Positions 1 through 9,058 are shown, counted from the stretch's first letter. The stretch is 48,234 bases of DNA from an uncultured Bacteroidaceae bacterium (GCA_905234745.1 CAJOJD010000002.1:117733-165966); one strand, 5' to 3'. The notes: generated by a model from the letters alone, not told the origin. A program made the numbers and translations.

Positions 1-138
1 GGTTACCTCGCCCGTCTCACGTATGGGCATGATATGAATATCAGTCACTACTGACTGTTCCTGAGGACGGCGGAACTCGTTGATTACTCCGGTAAGGAGT
101 GTCTTGATTTCCTGGAATGATGATTCGCTTAATCTCAT
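1..138 (-). CDS. Unrecognised protein, N-terminal 46 residues only
   Basis: This is the first 46 codons of a minus-strand gene that runs off the left edge of the window. The frame opens at an ATG and is free of stops to base 1. The peptide begins MRLSESSFQEIKTLL and continues with a polar segment containing FRRPQEQ and a VVTDIHI strand. There is no signal peptide or membrane segment, so it is probably cytoplasmic. It starts 21 bases after the secA stop codon and in the same direction, so it is probably read from the secA transcript. I do not recognise the family from this fragment and assign no function. That it is a gene is supported by the open frame, the position and the natural-looking composition. 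Confidence 0.6.
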   Translation of the reverse strand, partial: MRLSESSFQEIKTLLTGVINEFRRPQEQSVVTDIHIMPIRETGEVT

Positions 139-159
139 AGCTGTATGGTTTTTATTCTT

Positions 160-1824
160 TTACAATCCCTGGCCGTGGCAGTTCTTGAACTTCTTGCCGC
201 TTCCGCACGGGCATGGGTCGTTACGTCCCGGTGTCTTGTCGGCACGGATAGGTTCACGTACCTGCTGACGGGTATCACGTCCGGCTGCAGCGCGCTGGTT
301 GGGATCACCAAGGTCGCTGTTGCGGTTCTCTGTATACTGACGGCGCTGCTGACGGTTCTGTGCCGGTGCCTCACGGACCTGATCGGGATCGGGCTCCGGA
401 ATCTGACCGCGCATCAGTATGGATACCGTCTGGTCATTCATCTTGTTGACCATATTGTCAAACAGGTTCACTGACTCCAGTTTGAATATGAGCAACGGGT
501 CTTTCTGCTCGTAGCTGGCGTTCTGTACTGAGTGCTTCAGTTCGTCAAGTTCACGCAGGTTCTCCTTCCAGCACTCATCAATGGTGTGCAGCAGGATTGC
601 CTTCTGGAATGATGTTACCACGGTCTTACCCTCGCTGTCATATGCCTCCTTGAGGTTGCACGGAATCTGATATACACGGCGGCCGTCGGTAATGGGAATC
701 AGTATGTTCTCATAGCGGTCACCCTGCTCCTCGAATACCCTCTTGATGACAGGTGTAACTATCTGGGCCATGCGCTCGCACTTACGCTTGAAATTGTCCA
801 TAGCGGCTGCAAAGATGCGGTCCGATACCTCATCGACCTTCATCTTGTCAAACTCCTCGGCGGTAAACGGAAGCTCAATGGCGAGCACGCGGAATGCTTC
901 CATCTGCAGGCTCTCGTAATCGGCGCAGTTCTCGGCTGCTCCGGCTGAACGGTCCCATATCATGTTGGCTATATCCATGCCTATGCGCTCACCTATCAGG
1001 GCGTGACGGCGCTTCTCATAGACTACGGTACGCTGCTTGTTCATCACGTCATCATACTCCAGCAAGCGTTTACGGATACCAAAGTGGTTCTCCTCAACTT
1101 TTTTCTGTGCCTGCTCTATACGCTTGGTGATGAAGCTGTTCTCAATCATCTCATCCTCCTCAAGACCCAGTTTGTCCATGAGCGGAGCGATACGGTCCGA
1201 TCCGAACAGACGCATCAGGTTATCCTCAAGTGAGATAAAGAATACTGATGAACCGGGGTCTCCCTGACGACCGGCACGACCACGCAACTGACGGTCCACA
1301 CGGCGGCTCTCATGGCGCTCCGTACCTACGATGGCAAGACCGCCGGCCTCACGGACCTCTGGTGACAGTTTGATATCGGTACCACGACCTGCCATGTTGG
1401 TGGCTATGGTAACTATACTCTTCTGACCAGCCTTGGCCACGATATCGGCCTCCTTCTGGTGCAGCTTGGCGTTCAGGACGTTGTGCTCAATCTTACGCAT
1501 GGTAAGCATACGGCTCAACTGCTCACTTATCTCGACCGATGTGGTACCTACCAGTACCGGACGGCCTGCCTCGACCAGTCTTACTATCTCCTCAATTACA
1601 GCCTTGTACTTTTCACGTTTGGTCTTGTATATGCGGTCATTCTGATCGATACGTGCTATGGGCTTGTTGGTGGGGATAACCACCACATCCAGCTTGTAGA
1701 TATCCCAGAACTCACCTGCCTCGGTCTCGGCCGTACCGGTCATACCGGCCAGCTTGTGATACATACGGAAGTAGTTCTGCAGGGTGATTGTTGCGAATGT
1801 CTGGGTTGCGGCCTCAATGTTCAC
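160..1824 (-). CDS. secA: SecA preprotein translocase ATPase, C-terminal part (interrupted gene)
   Basis: This is the C-terminal half of SecA, the ATPase that drives preproteins through SecYEG. It carries the second nucleotide-binding fold ([10 protein letters not shown] and the downstream [15 protein letters not shown] arginine-finger motif), the helical scaffold and wing regions, and ends in the SEC-C zinc motif ([17 protein letters not shown]), which binds SecB or ribosomes in other bacteria. Homology starts upstream of the first in-frame start codon: [16 protein letters not shown] is readable in this frame back to about base 1874. The fragment is therefore not an independent gene but the continuation of the reading frame above it, shifted by one. 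GTG at 1824 is only the first formal start and probably not used. The long intact frame on both sides suggests either a very recent lesion or an assembly error. Confidence 0.9.
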   Translation of the reverse strand: MNIEAATQTFATITLQNYFRMYHKLAGMTGTAETEAGEFWDIYKLDVVVIPTNKPIARIDQNDRIYKTKREKYKAVIEEIVRLVEAGRPVLVGTTSVEISEQLSRMLTMRKIEHNVLNAKLHQKEADIVAKAGQKSIVTIATNMAGRGTDIKLSPEVREAGGLAIVGTERHESRRVDRQLRGRAGRQGDPGSSVFFISLEDNLMRLFGSDRIAPLMDKLGLEEDEMIENSFITKRIEQAQKKVEENHFGIRKRLLEYDDVMNKQRTVVYEKRRHALIGERIGMDIANMIWDRSAGAAENCADYESLQMEAFRVLAIELPFTAEEFDKMKVDEVSDRIFAAAMDNFKRKCERMAQIVTPVIKRVFEEQGDRYENILIPITDGRRVYQIPCNLKEAYDSEGKTVVTSFQKAILLHTIDECWKENLRELDELKHSVQNASYEQKDPLLIFKLESVNLFDNMVNKMNDQTVSILMRGQIPEPDPDQVREAPAQNRQQRRQYTENRNSDLGDPNQRAAAGRDTRQQVREPIRADKTPGRNDPCPCGSGKKFKNCHGQGL

Positions 1825-3434
1825 GCGCTCCTTTGCCTCGACAGCCTGGTGCAGTCCGTCGCTCCAGCGGCGGCCACGATCTTGACCTTGCCGTCCTCGG
1901 TCACGATGTAGTCAACGTCGCGCTCAAACATGCAGTATGCCTTGAGCAGCTGGTTGATGGTATGGATACGCTCGCTCTTTACGGCGTAGTTGGTAAGGAG
2001 TTCATCCTTCTTGGCCAGACGCTCCTCCTGGGTCAGGTCAGTCTCGTTCTCAAGTTCTGAGAGCTGGCTGGCTATATCGGGCAGGATAAAGAAATCGGGA
2101 TCCTTATTGGTGCCGCTTATAAGCTCAACACCCTTATCGGTAAGGTCTACGCTGTTGAGTTTCTCATCGATTACAAAGTAGAGGGGTTCTACAGCCTCGG
2201 GCATGCGCTTGTTCTGCTGCTCCATGTAGATCTCCTCGGTCTTCTGCATACCCACCTTGATGCCGGGCTCGCTCAGGAACTTGATAAGCGCCTTGTTCTT
2301 GGGCAGGGCCTTGAAACTGCGGAACAGTGAGAGGAAACCTTCGGCCACCTCTTCCTGGTTCTCTGAATGTACCTTCTTGCGGGCATCGGCCAGAAACTGT
2401 GTGGCCAGACGCTTCTGGGCCTCAAAGAGCTGCTCCACCTGCGGGCGCAACTGCTCGAACTGCTGGTCATCACCCTTGGGTACGGGACCTGATATGATAA
2501 GAGGTGTACGGGCATCATCAATGAGCACCGAGTCAACCTCATCCACGATTGCGTAATTGTGACCGCGCTGTACCAGCTCGTTAGGATGGCTGGCCATATT
2601 GTCACGCAGGTAGTCAAAACCGAATTCGTTGTTGGTACCGAACGTGATATCGGCACGGTATGCGTTGCGGCGTGCCTCGGAGTTGGGCTGATGCTTGTCA
2701 ATGCAATCCACAGAAAGACCGTGGAACATATAGAGCGGACCCATCCACTCGGCATCACGCTTGGCCAGGTAATCGTTCACGGTAACCACGTGTACGCCGT
2801 TGCCTGTCAATGCGTTGAGGAATACCGGCAGGGTTGCCACGAGTGTCTTACCTTCACCGGTAGCCATCTCGGCAATCTTACCTTTATGCAGTACTACACC
2901 ACCGAACAGCTGGACATCATAGTGTATCATGTTCCAGACGGTATCGTTACCCCCGGCTACCCAGTGCTGCTGCCACAGGGCCTTGTCACCGTCTATGACG
3001 ACAAAGTCATGACGGGCGGCCAGGTCGCGGTCAAAATCAGTTGCCGTAACCTCAACCTGCTCATTCTCAGTGAAACGGCGTGCTGTATCCTTGATTATGG
3101 CAAACACATCGGGAAGGACCTCATCCAAAACCACCTCATAGCGGTCCAGAACCTCTTTCTCAAGCTTATCTATCTGGTTGAACAGAGGCTCGCGATCCTC
3201 AAGTTCAGTCTGCTCTACCTTAGCCTTAAGTTCCTCAATACGTTTCTTTTCCGGTATTACAAAATCCTGGACTTTCCTGCGGATGACCTGCGTTGCTTCA
3301 CGCAGTTCGTCATTGGACATTTTCTCATACTTGGGATACGCTGCCTTGATCTTCTCAACCCACGGCTGAATCTCCTTTATGTCGCGGGTCTGCTTGTTTC
3401 CGAACAGTTTCCCAATAAACTCATTAAAACCCAT
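1821..3434 (-). CDS. secA: SecA preprotein translocase ATPase, N-terminal part (interrupted gene)
   Basis: This is the N-terminal half of SecA. It starts at ATG 3434 ([18 protein letters not shown]), the normal start for Bacteroidales SecA. It contains Walker A ([16 protein letters not shown]), the [14 protein letters not shown] motif, the DEAD-type Walker B ([18 protein letters not shown]) and the preprotein cross-linking region. Conserved sequence continues to [13 protein letters not shown]. The frame then reads 18 unrelated residues and stops at 1821. The expected next segment, of the form DEQTGRxxxGRRW, is missing up to its last glycine, and the remainder resumes one frame over. Together the two parts would make a protein of about 1,090 residues, normal for the phylum. 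SecA is essential, so a sequencing or assembly fault, or a second copy elsewhere, must be considered. Confidence 0.93.
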   Translation of the reverse strand: MGFNEFIGKLFGNKQTRDIKEIQPWVEKIKAAYPKYEKMSNDELREATQVIRRKVQDFVIPEKKRIEELKAKVEQTELEDREPLFNQIDKLEKEVLDRYEVVLDEVLPDVFAIIKDTARRFTENEQVEVTATDFDRDLAARHDFVVIDGDKALWQQHWVAGGNDTVWNMIHYDVQLFGGVVLHKGKIAEMATGEGKTLVATLPVFLNALTGNGVHVVTVNDYLAKRDAEWMGPLYMFHGLSVDCIDKHQPNSEARRNAYRADITFGTNNEFGFDYLRDNMASHPNELVQRGHNYAIVDEVDSVLIDDARTPLIISGPVPKGDDQQFEQLRPQVEQLFEAQKRLATQFLADARKKVHSENQEEVAEGFLSLFRSFKALPKNKALIKFLSEPGIKVGMQKTEEIYMEQQNKRMPEAVEPLYFVIDEKLNSVDLTDKGVELISGTNKDPDFFILPDIASQLSELENETDLTQEERLAKKDELLTNYAVKSERIHTINQLLKAYCMFERDVDYIVTEDGKVKIVAAAGATDCTRLSRQRSA

Positions 3435-3493
3435 TATGCGGTATTGTTATTTGTTACTACTTACACAAAGCACGCAAAATCCGTGCCGAAATG

Positions 3494-3501
3494 CAAAGAT
3501 A
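3494..3501 (-). promoter_or_regulatory. secA minus-7 promoter element
   Basis: On the minus strand the sequence reads TATCTTTG, an exact match to the Bacteroidota minus-7 consensus TAnnTTTG. It lies about 60 bases before the secA ATG. No convincing TTTG minus-33 element is seen at the expected distance, so only the minus-7 part is claimed. Confidence 0.55.
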
Positions 3502-3573
3502 CATTTTTTCCACTTTTATATGCCATTTTTGTCGCTTCATCTACACATCATCCTACATTTCAAACAAAAACAT

Positions 3574-3581
3574 TATATTTG
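3574..3581 (+). promoter_or_regulatory. Minus-7 element for the DUF4160/DUF2442 pair
   Basis: TATATTTG matches TAnnTTTG exactly and sits 34 bases before the DUF4160 ATG. The intervening leader is AT-rich and holds two copies of TTTAAAACCA (about 3589 and 3605), the second abutting the start codon. Confidence 0.5.
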
Positions 3582-3615
3582 CTGAAAATTTAAAACCAAT
3601 AAAACATTTAAAACC

Positions 3616-3870
3616 ATGCCAGAAATATGTAGATTTTATGGAATTATCATCAAGATGTTTTTCAAACCAAAAGAACACGAGCCAGCTCACATTCATGCTA
3701 TTTATAATGAATGCGTAGGTATTTTTGACATTAACACCTTTGAGATGATTGATGGAGATTTACCACCAAAAGCACAAAGTTTGGTAAAAGAATGGCTTGA
3801 AAACAACTATAATAAGTTGATAGAGATGTGGAATACCCAAATTATTACTAAATTGGAACCCTTAAAATGA
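3616..3870 (+). CDS. DUF4160 domain protein
   Basis: This small cytoplasmic protein of 84 residues is recognisable as DUF4160 by its opening (PEICRFYGIIIKMFF), the HEPAHIHAIYNE motif near residues 20-31, and the later LPPKAQSLVKEWLE helix. DUF4160 genes are usually found directly upstream of a DUF2442 gene, as here (7-base gap), and the pair has been proposed on genomic grounds as toxin-antitoxin-like. The biochemical activity is not established. The His-rich PAHIHA segment could bind metal or nucleic acid, which is my inference. The gene and its leader are clearly more AT-rich than secA and ilvD on either side, which suggests acquisition by transfer. ATG 3616 is chosen because it matches the family start and follows the minus-7 element. 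Confidence 0.85.
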   Translation: MPEICRFYGIIIKMFFKPKEHEPAHIHAIYNECVGIFDINTFEMIDGDLPPKAQSLVKEWLENNYNKLIEMWNTQIITKLEPLK

Positions 3871-3877
3871 AAAATAA

Positions 3878-4126
3878 ATGATTCCCAGAATAAAGGACAT
3901 ACAAACGCTTGACGATTTCATTCTTCTCGTTGAATTTGATGACGGCAAGAAAGTGAAATACGATGTCAAGGATGACATAAGGACTTTGGATGATTTCAAA
4001 ATCCTTGAGTCAGAGTATGGTCTTTTCCAGAATGTCCAACTGGACTCATCCCGCACCTACATATACTGGACCGACCGAGTAGATCTGCCATCCGATACAA
4101 TTCTCGAGTACGGCCAGCTCTTGTGA
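3878..4126 (+). CDS. DUF2442 domain protein
   Basis: This is an 82-residue protein of the DUF2442 family. The pattern IPRIKDIQTLDDFILLVEFD, then DGKKVKYDVK, then a C-terminal strand-turn-strand region (YIYWTDRVDLPSD) is characteristic; members fold as a small beta-rich domain. It follows the DUF4160 gene by 7 bases and must be co-transcribed with it. In the toxin-antitoxin reading, DUF2442 would be the candidate antitoxin or a DNA-binding partner, but this is unproven. A short stem (GCAGGA 4153-4158 with TCCTGC 4167-4172) lies downstream without a T-run, so no real terminator separates it from the ATPase gene. Confidence 0.85.
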   Translation: MIPRIKDIQTLDDFILLVEFDDGKKVKYDVKDDIRTLDDFKILESEYGLFQNVQLDSSRTYIYWTDRVDLPSDTILEYGQLL

Positions 4127-4225
4127 TACAGCAAGACAGATTCTTAAGTACCGCAGGACATACGGTTCCTGCAAAAGGAAAATATTTAGTATTTTTGAAG
4201 GATTAGTTTGGTGATTCAGATTATA

Positions 4226-4270
4226 TTGCGATATTTGCGTTGCGCAATTATCGCAACATAAAAAACGCAA
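4226..4270 (+). repeat. Cluster of TTGCG/CGCAA boxes upstream of the ATPase gene
   Basis: Within 45 bases directly upstream of the ATPase start codon there are three TTGCG (4227, 4235, 4240) and three CGCAA (4243, 4252, 4266) pentamers. TTGCGATA (4226-4233) and TATCGCAA (4249-4256) form a perfect 8-bp inverted repeat, and TTGCGCAA (4240-4247) is a palindrome nested inside it. Such a nested dyad array looks like an operator or a structured leader. No TAnnTTTG element is visible here, so the function is inferred from symmetry and position only. Confidence 0.55.
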
Positions 4271-4274
4271 TGAC

Positions 4275-5402
4275 ATGGAACAGTTGGAAAACCCCTTCAT
4301 TATTACCGGATATGAGTCTCCACAGTATTTCTGTGACAGGGTTCAAGAAACTACAGACCTAATTGATACTCTCAAGAACGGACGCAACATAACACTAACT
4401 TCTCCACGCAGAATGGGTAAGACTGGGCTCATTAAACACACCTTTCATCTACTCAGAGAGCAGGACAACAACAATGTGGCCATATACATAGATCTGTTCC
4501 CTACTGATAATCTGTCGGATTTTACGCAGGCTTTTGCATCGGGCGTAATGGGACAGTTGGAGTCCAATCCAACAAAACTTCTCAGTAAGGCAATGGCTTT
4601 TTTCAAGGCATTGAGACCGGTGATATCATATGATGATTATACCGGAAAACCAAAAATTACGTTAGATATAGCCAAGGGGACCGAGAGCCATACCATAGAA
4701 CAGGTTTTCCAATATCTCAAGCAGTCCGAAAAGAGCTGCTATATAGCTTTTGATGAGTTTCAGCAAATAGCATTTTACCCTGAAAAGAACATTGAGGCAT
4801 TGCTCCGCTCATATATACAGGACCTGCACAATGTTCATTTCATCTTTTCCGGAAGCCAGACGCACATGCTTCAGGAGATGTTCCTGTCGCCCAAACGCCC
4901 GTTTTATCAGAGTACCTCAGGGAAAGCCATAGGAACCATAGATGAAGACGCTTATTTTGAGTTCGCCACCGGTTATTTCAGTAAGCAGGAACGGGAGTTA
5001 TCCCTTGACACATTTCATCACATCTATAAGATGTACGAAGGACATACCTGGTACATACAAATGATACTCAACCGGCTATACTCTAAGGCATCCAGACAGA
5101 TTGATATTGAGCTTGTCCAGGAATGCATAGCCGATATACTTGCCGAGAACGAATACTATTACCAGCGTCTGCTCCGCGCATACTCCAAAGGCCAGGCCAG
5201 ACTCCTGAAAGCAATAGCTAAGGAGAAAACAGTAACCGGAATACTATCGGGCTCATTCATAACAAAATATGGTCTCACTGCTACAAGCAGCGTAAAAAGC
5301 GCCCTGAAGCGCATGCTTGACGATGAGATTGTCTATCAGTCCGATAGCGGTTACATGATTTACGACCGGTTCTTTGGTGACTGGCTTGCCGCCACATTCT
5401 GA
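4275..5402 (+). CDS. COG1672-like ATP-binding protein (ATPase, archaeal-type family)
   Basis: This 375-residue P-loop ATPase belongs to the family often named 'ATP-binding protein' in Bacteroidales (COG1672 / ATPase_2). The family opening NPFIITGYESPQYFCDR is present. Walker A is SPRRMGKT at residues 43-50, and Walker B is CYIAFDEFQQ with D160-E161. A sensor-like FSGSQTHML segment lies near 191-199. The last 100 residues look like a winged-helix domain (LLKAIAKEKTVTGILS through SSVKSALKRMLDDEIVY) ending YDRFFGDWLA. These proteins are cytoplasmic, present in many divergent copies per genome, and of unknown role; regulatory or STAND-like functions have been suggested. It is cut off from its neighbours by a box cluster upstream and a strong hairpin downstream, so it may be an autonomous, recently gained unit. 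Confidence 0.85.
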   Translation: MEQLENPFIITGYESPQYFCDRVQETTDLIDTLKNGRNITLTSPRRMGKTGLIKHTFHLLREQDNNNVAIYIDLFPTDNLSDFTQAFASGVMGQLESNPTKLLSKAMAFFKALRPVISYDDYTGKPKITLDIAKGTESHTIEQVFQYLKQSEKSCYIAFDEFQQIAFYPEKNIEALLRSYIQDLHNVHFIFSGSQTHMLQEMFLSPKRPFYQSTSGKAIGTIDEDAYFEFATGYFSKQERELSLDTFHHIYKMYEGHTWYIQMILNRLYSKASRQIDIELVQECIADILAENEYYYQRLLRAYSKGQARLLKAIAKEKTVTGILSGSFITKYGLTATSSVKSALKRMLDDEIVYQSDSGYMIYDRFFGDWLAATF

Positions 5403-5407
5403 GGAAA

Positions 5408-5440
5408 TAGTACCAAAGGGGTCAGGCCCCTTTGGTACTA
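5408..5440. repeat. Perfect 14-bp inverted repeat after the ATPase gene
   Basis: Arms 5408-5421 and 5427-5440 are exact reverse complements around the 5-base loop TCAGG. The hairpin begins 5 bases after the ATPase stop codon and is followed by only four T residues. It could serve as a terminator. However, its perfect palindromic GGGGTC...CCCC core is more typical of dispersed REP-like elements. Directly after it the 9-mer TTTTGCATA is repeated in tandem (5441-5449 and 5450-5458). Confidence 0.75.
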
Positions 5441-5464
5441 TTTTGCATATTTTGCATAAAAATG

Positions 5465-5495
5465 TTTTGCGCTACCTATTAAATAGGTAACTTTG
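5465..5495 (+). promoter_or_regulatory. ilvD operon promoter
   Basis: TTTTG at 5465-5469 and TAACTTTG at 5488-5495 match the Bacteroidota minus-33 (TTTG) and minus-7 (TAnnTTTG) elements, with an 18-base spacer, close to the usual 19-21. Transcription would start near 5501-5503, giving a leader of about 53 bases before the ilvD ATG. Confidence 0.75.
5473..5489. promoter_or_regulatory. 17-bp palindrome in the ilvD promoter, candidate operator
   Basis: TACCTATT-A-AATAGGTA is a perfect 8-bp dyad around a single central base. It fills the spacer between minus-33 and minus-7 and shares its last two bases with the minus-7 element. A protein dimer bound here would block RNA polymerase, so repression is the simplest reading. 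The regulator is not identifiable from the window. Confidence 0.6.
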
Positions 5496-5554
5496 CAGTT
5501 CAATTACGCCTGAGAGGCTAATTGTGAATATATATACAGAAAAGATTGAATATT

Positions 5555-7357
5555 ATGAGGATTCCATTGAGAAGTGACCAGTGTACCGTAGGACGCCGCA
5601 TGGCGGGAGCCAGAGCTCTCTGGGTTGCCAACGGCATGAAAAAGGAGCAGATGGGCAAGCCCATCATTGCAATAGCAAACTCTTTCACGCAGTTTGTACC
5701 CGGTCACACTCATCTTCATGAGGCAGGCCAGATAATCAAGAAGGAGATAGAAAAACTTGGTTGTTTTGCCGCCGAATTCAACACCATAGCCATAGATGAC
5801 GGTATTGCAATGGGTCACGACGGCATGCTCTACTCCCTGCCCTCACGTGACATAATTGCCGACAGCGTCGAGTATATGGTAAACGCACACAAGGCCGATG
5901 CCCTGGTATGCATAAGCAACTGCGACAAGATCACTCCGGGAATGCTTATGGCCACGATGCGCCTTAACATCCCCACCGTATTCGTAAGCGGAGGTCCGAT
6001 GGAGGCCGGTGAGATGGGCAGCGCCCGTCTGGACCTGATTGACGCCATGATAAAATCGGCCGATGAAAGCGTATCGGACGCCGATGTCGAGGCAATCGAA
6101 CGTTCAGCCTGCCCCGGTTGCGGATGCTGCTCAGGCATGTTTACCGCCAATTCAATGAACTGCCTCACCGAGGCACTGGGTATGTCACTGCCCGGCAACG
6201 GCACAATACTAGCCACACACAAGAACCGCGTACAGCTGATGAAGGATGCTGCAGCGCTCATCGTAAAGAACGCCCTCAAGTACTATGAAGAGGGTGATGA
6301 GAGTGTCCTGCCCCGCAGCATAGCACAGAAAAAGAACTTTGAGAACGCCATGAACCTGGATATCGCCATGGGCGGTTCAACAAATACGATACTGCACCTG
6401 CTGGCTGTTGCCTATGAGGCCGGCGTTGACTTCAAGATGGATGACATAGACCGTCTGTCACGCAACGTTCCCTGCCTTTGCAAGGTTGCACCCAACACCC
6501 AGAAGTATCACGTTCAGGATGTAGGCCGCGCAGGCGGTGTACTCAACATCCTGGCCGAACTTGCCAAAGGTGGTCTTCTCCATACTGACGCCAAGAGCGT
6601 AACAGGTTACACCTATGGTGAGCTCATTGATAAGTATAGCATAACCAAGGCCGATATCGACCCCGAGGCCAAGCGCATCTACTCAACCGCACCCGCACGC
6701 AAGTTCAACATAGAGTTGGGCTCACAGGACTGCACATACAGCGAGCTTGACACCGACCGTGCCGAGGGTTGCATCCGTGACCTGCAGCACGCCTACACAA
6801 AGGACGGCGGTCTGGCAATCCTGAAGGGTAACATCGCAATTGACGGCTGCGTGGTAAAGACCGCAGGCGTTGACGAGAGCATTTGGAAGTTCTCAGGTCC
6901 CGCCAAGGTATTCGACTCACAGGAGGATGCCGTTGACGGCATACTCGGAGGCAAGGTCGTAGCCGGCGATGTAGTAGTAATCACCCATGAGGGCCCCAAG
7001 GGAGGTCCCGGAATGCAAGAGATGCTCTACCCCACTTCGTACATCAAGTCACGCCATCTTGGCAAGGCCTGCGCACTGATCACCGACGGCCGTTTCAGCG
7101 GCGGCACATCGGGCCTGAGCATCGGCCACATATCACCCGAAGCAGCCAACGGCGGTGCTATAGGCAAGGTGGTTGACGGTGACATAATTGACATAGACAT
7201 TCCCGCCCGCAGCATAAACGTACGTCTTACCGATGCCGAAATCGCAGCCCGTCCCATGCGTCCGCTTACCCGCAAGCGTGTGGTAGCCAAGAGTCTCAAG
7301 GCATATGCCAATATGGTAAGTTCAGCCGATAAGGGTGGTGTAAGAATTATAGATTGA
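5555..7357 (+). CDS. ilvD: Dihydroxy-acid dehydratase
   Basis: IlvD removes water from 2,3-dihydroxy-isovalerate and 2,3-dihydroxy-3-methylvalerate to give the 2-keto acids that precede valine and isoleucine. The 600-residue length is normal. The family features seen are [11 protein letters not shown] near the N-terminus, the iron-sulphur cysteines in [11 protein letters not shown] and [18 protein letters not shown], the [12 protein letters not shown] motif, and the C-terminal [22 protein letters not shown] choose ATG 5555 over TTG 5546 because it is a standard codon and starts at the family N-terminus ([11 protein letters not shown]). It is the first gene of ilvDBNC, directly behind a clear promoter. 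Cytoplasmic. Confidence 0.97.
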   Translation: MRIPLRSDQCTVGRRMAGARALWVANGMKKEQMGKPIIAIANSFTQFVPGHTHLHEAGQIIKKEIEKLGCFAAEFNTIAIDDGIAMGHDGMLYSLPSRDIIADSVEYMVNAHKADALVCISNCDKITPGMLMATMRLNIPTVFVSGGPMEAGEMGSARLDLIDAMIKSADESVSDADVEAIERSACPGCGCCSGMFTANSMNCLTEALGMSLPGNGTILATHKNRVQLMKDAAALIVKNALKYYEEGDESVLPRSIAQKKNFENAMNLDIAMGGSTNTILHLLAVAYEAGVDFKMDDIDRLSRNVPCLCKVAPNTQKYHVQDVGRAGGVLNILAELAKGGLLHTDAKSVTGYTYGELIDKYSITKADIDPEAKRIYSTAPARKFNIELGSQDCTYSELDTDRAEGCIRDLQHAYTKDGGLAILKGNIAIDGCVVKTAGVDESIWKFSGPAKVFDSQEDAVDGILGGKVVAGDVVVITHEGPKGGPGMQEMLYPTSYIKSRHLGKACALITDGRFSGGTSGLSIGHISPEAANGGAIGKVVDGDIIDIDIPARSINVRLTDAEIAARPMRPLTRKRVVAKSLKAYANMVSSADKGGVRIID

Positions 7358-7362
7358 TTGAT

Positions 7363-9057
7363 ATGAGCAACATGATAACAGGAGCCGAGGCAATGCTCCG
7401 CGCATTGCTTGCCGAGGGTGTCAATACCGTATTTGCATACCCCGGCGGTTCTATAATAAAGGTATTTGACGCACTGTATGACCACCAGAAAGATCTCAAG
7501 CAGATTCTGGTGCGCCACGAACAGGGTGCTACACATGCGGCACAGGGTTACGCACGCGTATCGGGCCGCACGGGTGTGGCTATCGTGACCAGCGGTCCCG
7601 GTGCAACGAATACCGTTACAGGTATAAGTGACGCCATGCTGGACAGCACACCCATCGTGGTGATTGCCGGCCAGGTGGGCACCGATGCCTTGGGTACCGA
7701 TGCCTTCCAGGAGATTGACCTGGTGGGTGTCACCCAGCCTATCACCAAGTGGAGCTATCAGATCCGCCGCGCCGAGGATATTCCTTGGGCTGTGGCACGC
7801 GCATTCTATATTGCAGGCTCAGGCCGTCCGGGTCCCGTGGTGCTTGACTTTACCAAGACCGCCCAGATGCAGCAGATAGACTTCAAGCCTGCCAAGATAG
7901 ACTATGTACGCAGTTACATACCTGCTCCCGATCCCATTGAGAGCCAGATAAACGATGCCGTACAGCTTATTGACGGCGCAAAGAAGCCTCTGGTTCTGGT
8001 AGGTCACGGAGTAGAACTCGGAAATGCCGAGAAGGAACTGGCCGCATTCATCGAGAAGGGCAACCTGCCCGCAGCACGCACGCTACTGGGACTCTCCGCC
8101 CTGCCCAGTGACCACCCGCTCAACATGGGTATGCTGGGAATGCACGGCAACCTGGCCCCCAACGTAAAGACAAACGAGTGCGATGTCCTCATAGCAGTCG
8201 GCATGCGTTTTGACGACCGCGTAACAGGAACGCTCGACACATATGCCAAGCAGGCCAAGATAATACATCTGGACATTGACAAGTCAGAGTTCGGCAAGAA
8301 CGTAAAGCCCGATGTAACCGTACTTGGCGACTGCCGCCTTACACTCAGACTCATCACCGAGCGTATGGCAAAGGCTGACCACAAGGAGTGGATTGAGAGT
8401 TTCAAGCCGCTTGACAAGGAGGAGTACGACAAGGTTATCGACAGCGCCATTCATCCCGCTGACGGCCCGCTCAAGATGGGTGAGGTAGTAACAGCAGTGA
8501 GCGATGCCGCCCCCGCCGATGCCGTTCTTGTGAATGACGTAGGCCTGAACCAGATGTTCTCATCACGCTACTTCAGGTACCGCACTCCCCGCAGCATAGT
8601 GACATCGGGCGGACTTGGAACCATGGGATTCTGCATGCCCGCAGCCATAGGCGCCACATTCGGTGCCCCCGGCCGTATGATCCTGGCATTCATGGGCGAC
8701 GGCGGTTTCCAGATGAACATCCAGGAACTGGGTACCATAATGCAGACCGGCGCTCCCGTAAAGATGATCCTTATGAACAACTCCTATCTGGGCAATGTTC
8801 GCCAGTGGCAGGAGATGATGTTCCAGAGCCGATATTCATGCACTCACATGATGAACCCCGACTACAGCAAGGTTGCTGCAGGCTACAATATCCCCTACGC
8901 CCTGGTTACGGACCGCGCACAGCTCAAGGATGCCGTAAAGCAGCTCATCAGCGCCAAGGGCCCGTTCATTCTTGAGGCAGCCGTAATGGATGAGGAGAAT
9001 GTTATGCCGATGATTAAGCCGGGCAGCCCGGTTGACAAGATGATATTTGAAATATAA
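7363..9057 (+). CDS. ilvB: Acetolactate synthase, large (catalytic) subunit
   Basis: This is the catalytic subunit of acetohydroxyacid synthase, which condenses pyruvate with pyruvate or 2-ketobutyrate. It has the three ThDP-enzyme domains. The N-terminal pyrimidine-binding domain holds the catalytic glutamate in ILVRHEQGATHAAQGYARVSG. The central domain includes HGNLAPNVKTNECDVLI. The C-terminal pyrophosphate-binding domain has the MGDGGFQMNIQELGTI to MNNSYLGNVRQWQ metal/ThDP motif. ATG 7363 (MSNMITGAEAML) fits the family; TTG 7354 would overlap ilvD. The gene begins 5 bases after ilvD and ends 1 base before ilvN, so translation is tightly coupled. At 564 residues it is of normal length. Confidence 0.97.
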   Translation: MSNMITGAEAMLRALLAEGVNTVFAYPGGSIIKVFDALYDHQKDLKQILVRHEQGATHAAQGYARVSGRTGVAIVTSGPGATNTVTGISDAMLDSTPIVVIAGQVGTDALGTDAFQEIDLVGVTQPITKWSYQIRRAEDIPWAVARAFYIAGSGRPGPVVLDFTKTAQMQQIDFKPAKIDYVRSYIPAPDPIESQINDAVQLIDGAKKPLVLVGHGVELGNAEKELAAFIEKGNLPAARTLLGLSALPSDHPLNMGMLGMHGNLAPNVKTNECDVLIAVGMRFDDRVTGTLDTYAKQAKIIHLDIDKSEFGKNVKPDVTVLGDCRLTLRLITERMAKADHKEWIESFKPLDKEEYDKVIDSAIHPADGPLKMGEVVTAVSDAAPADAVLVNDVGLNQMFSSRYFRYRTPRSIVTSGGLGTMGFCMPAAIGATFGAPGRMILAFMGDGGFQMNIQELGTIMQTGAPVKMILMNNSYLGNVRQWQEMMFQSRYSCTHMMNPDYSKVAAGYNIPYALVTDRAQLKDAVKQLISAKGPFILEAAVMDEENVMPMIKPGSPVDKMIFEI

Positions 9058-9058
9058 T

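Noticed and set aside
2559-3593. Long plus-strand open frame of 344 codons opposite secA
   Set aside because: It is antisense to conserved SecA sequence and its product resembles nothing; a shadow of the real gene.
4150-4175. Stem GCAGGA/TCCTGC as terminator of the DUF2442 gene
   Set aside because: Only six base pairs, an 8-base loop and no T-run after it.
5500-5554. CTGAGA in the ilvD leader, as found in TPP riboswitches
   Set aside because: The leader is only about 53 bases; there is no second conserved TPP element and no room for the fold.
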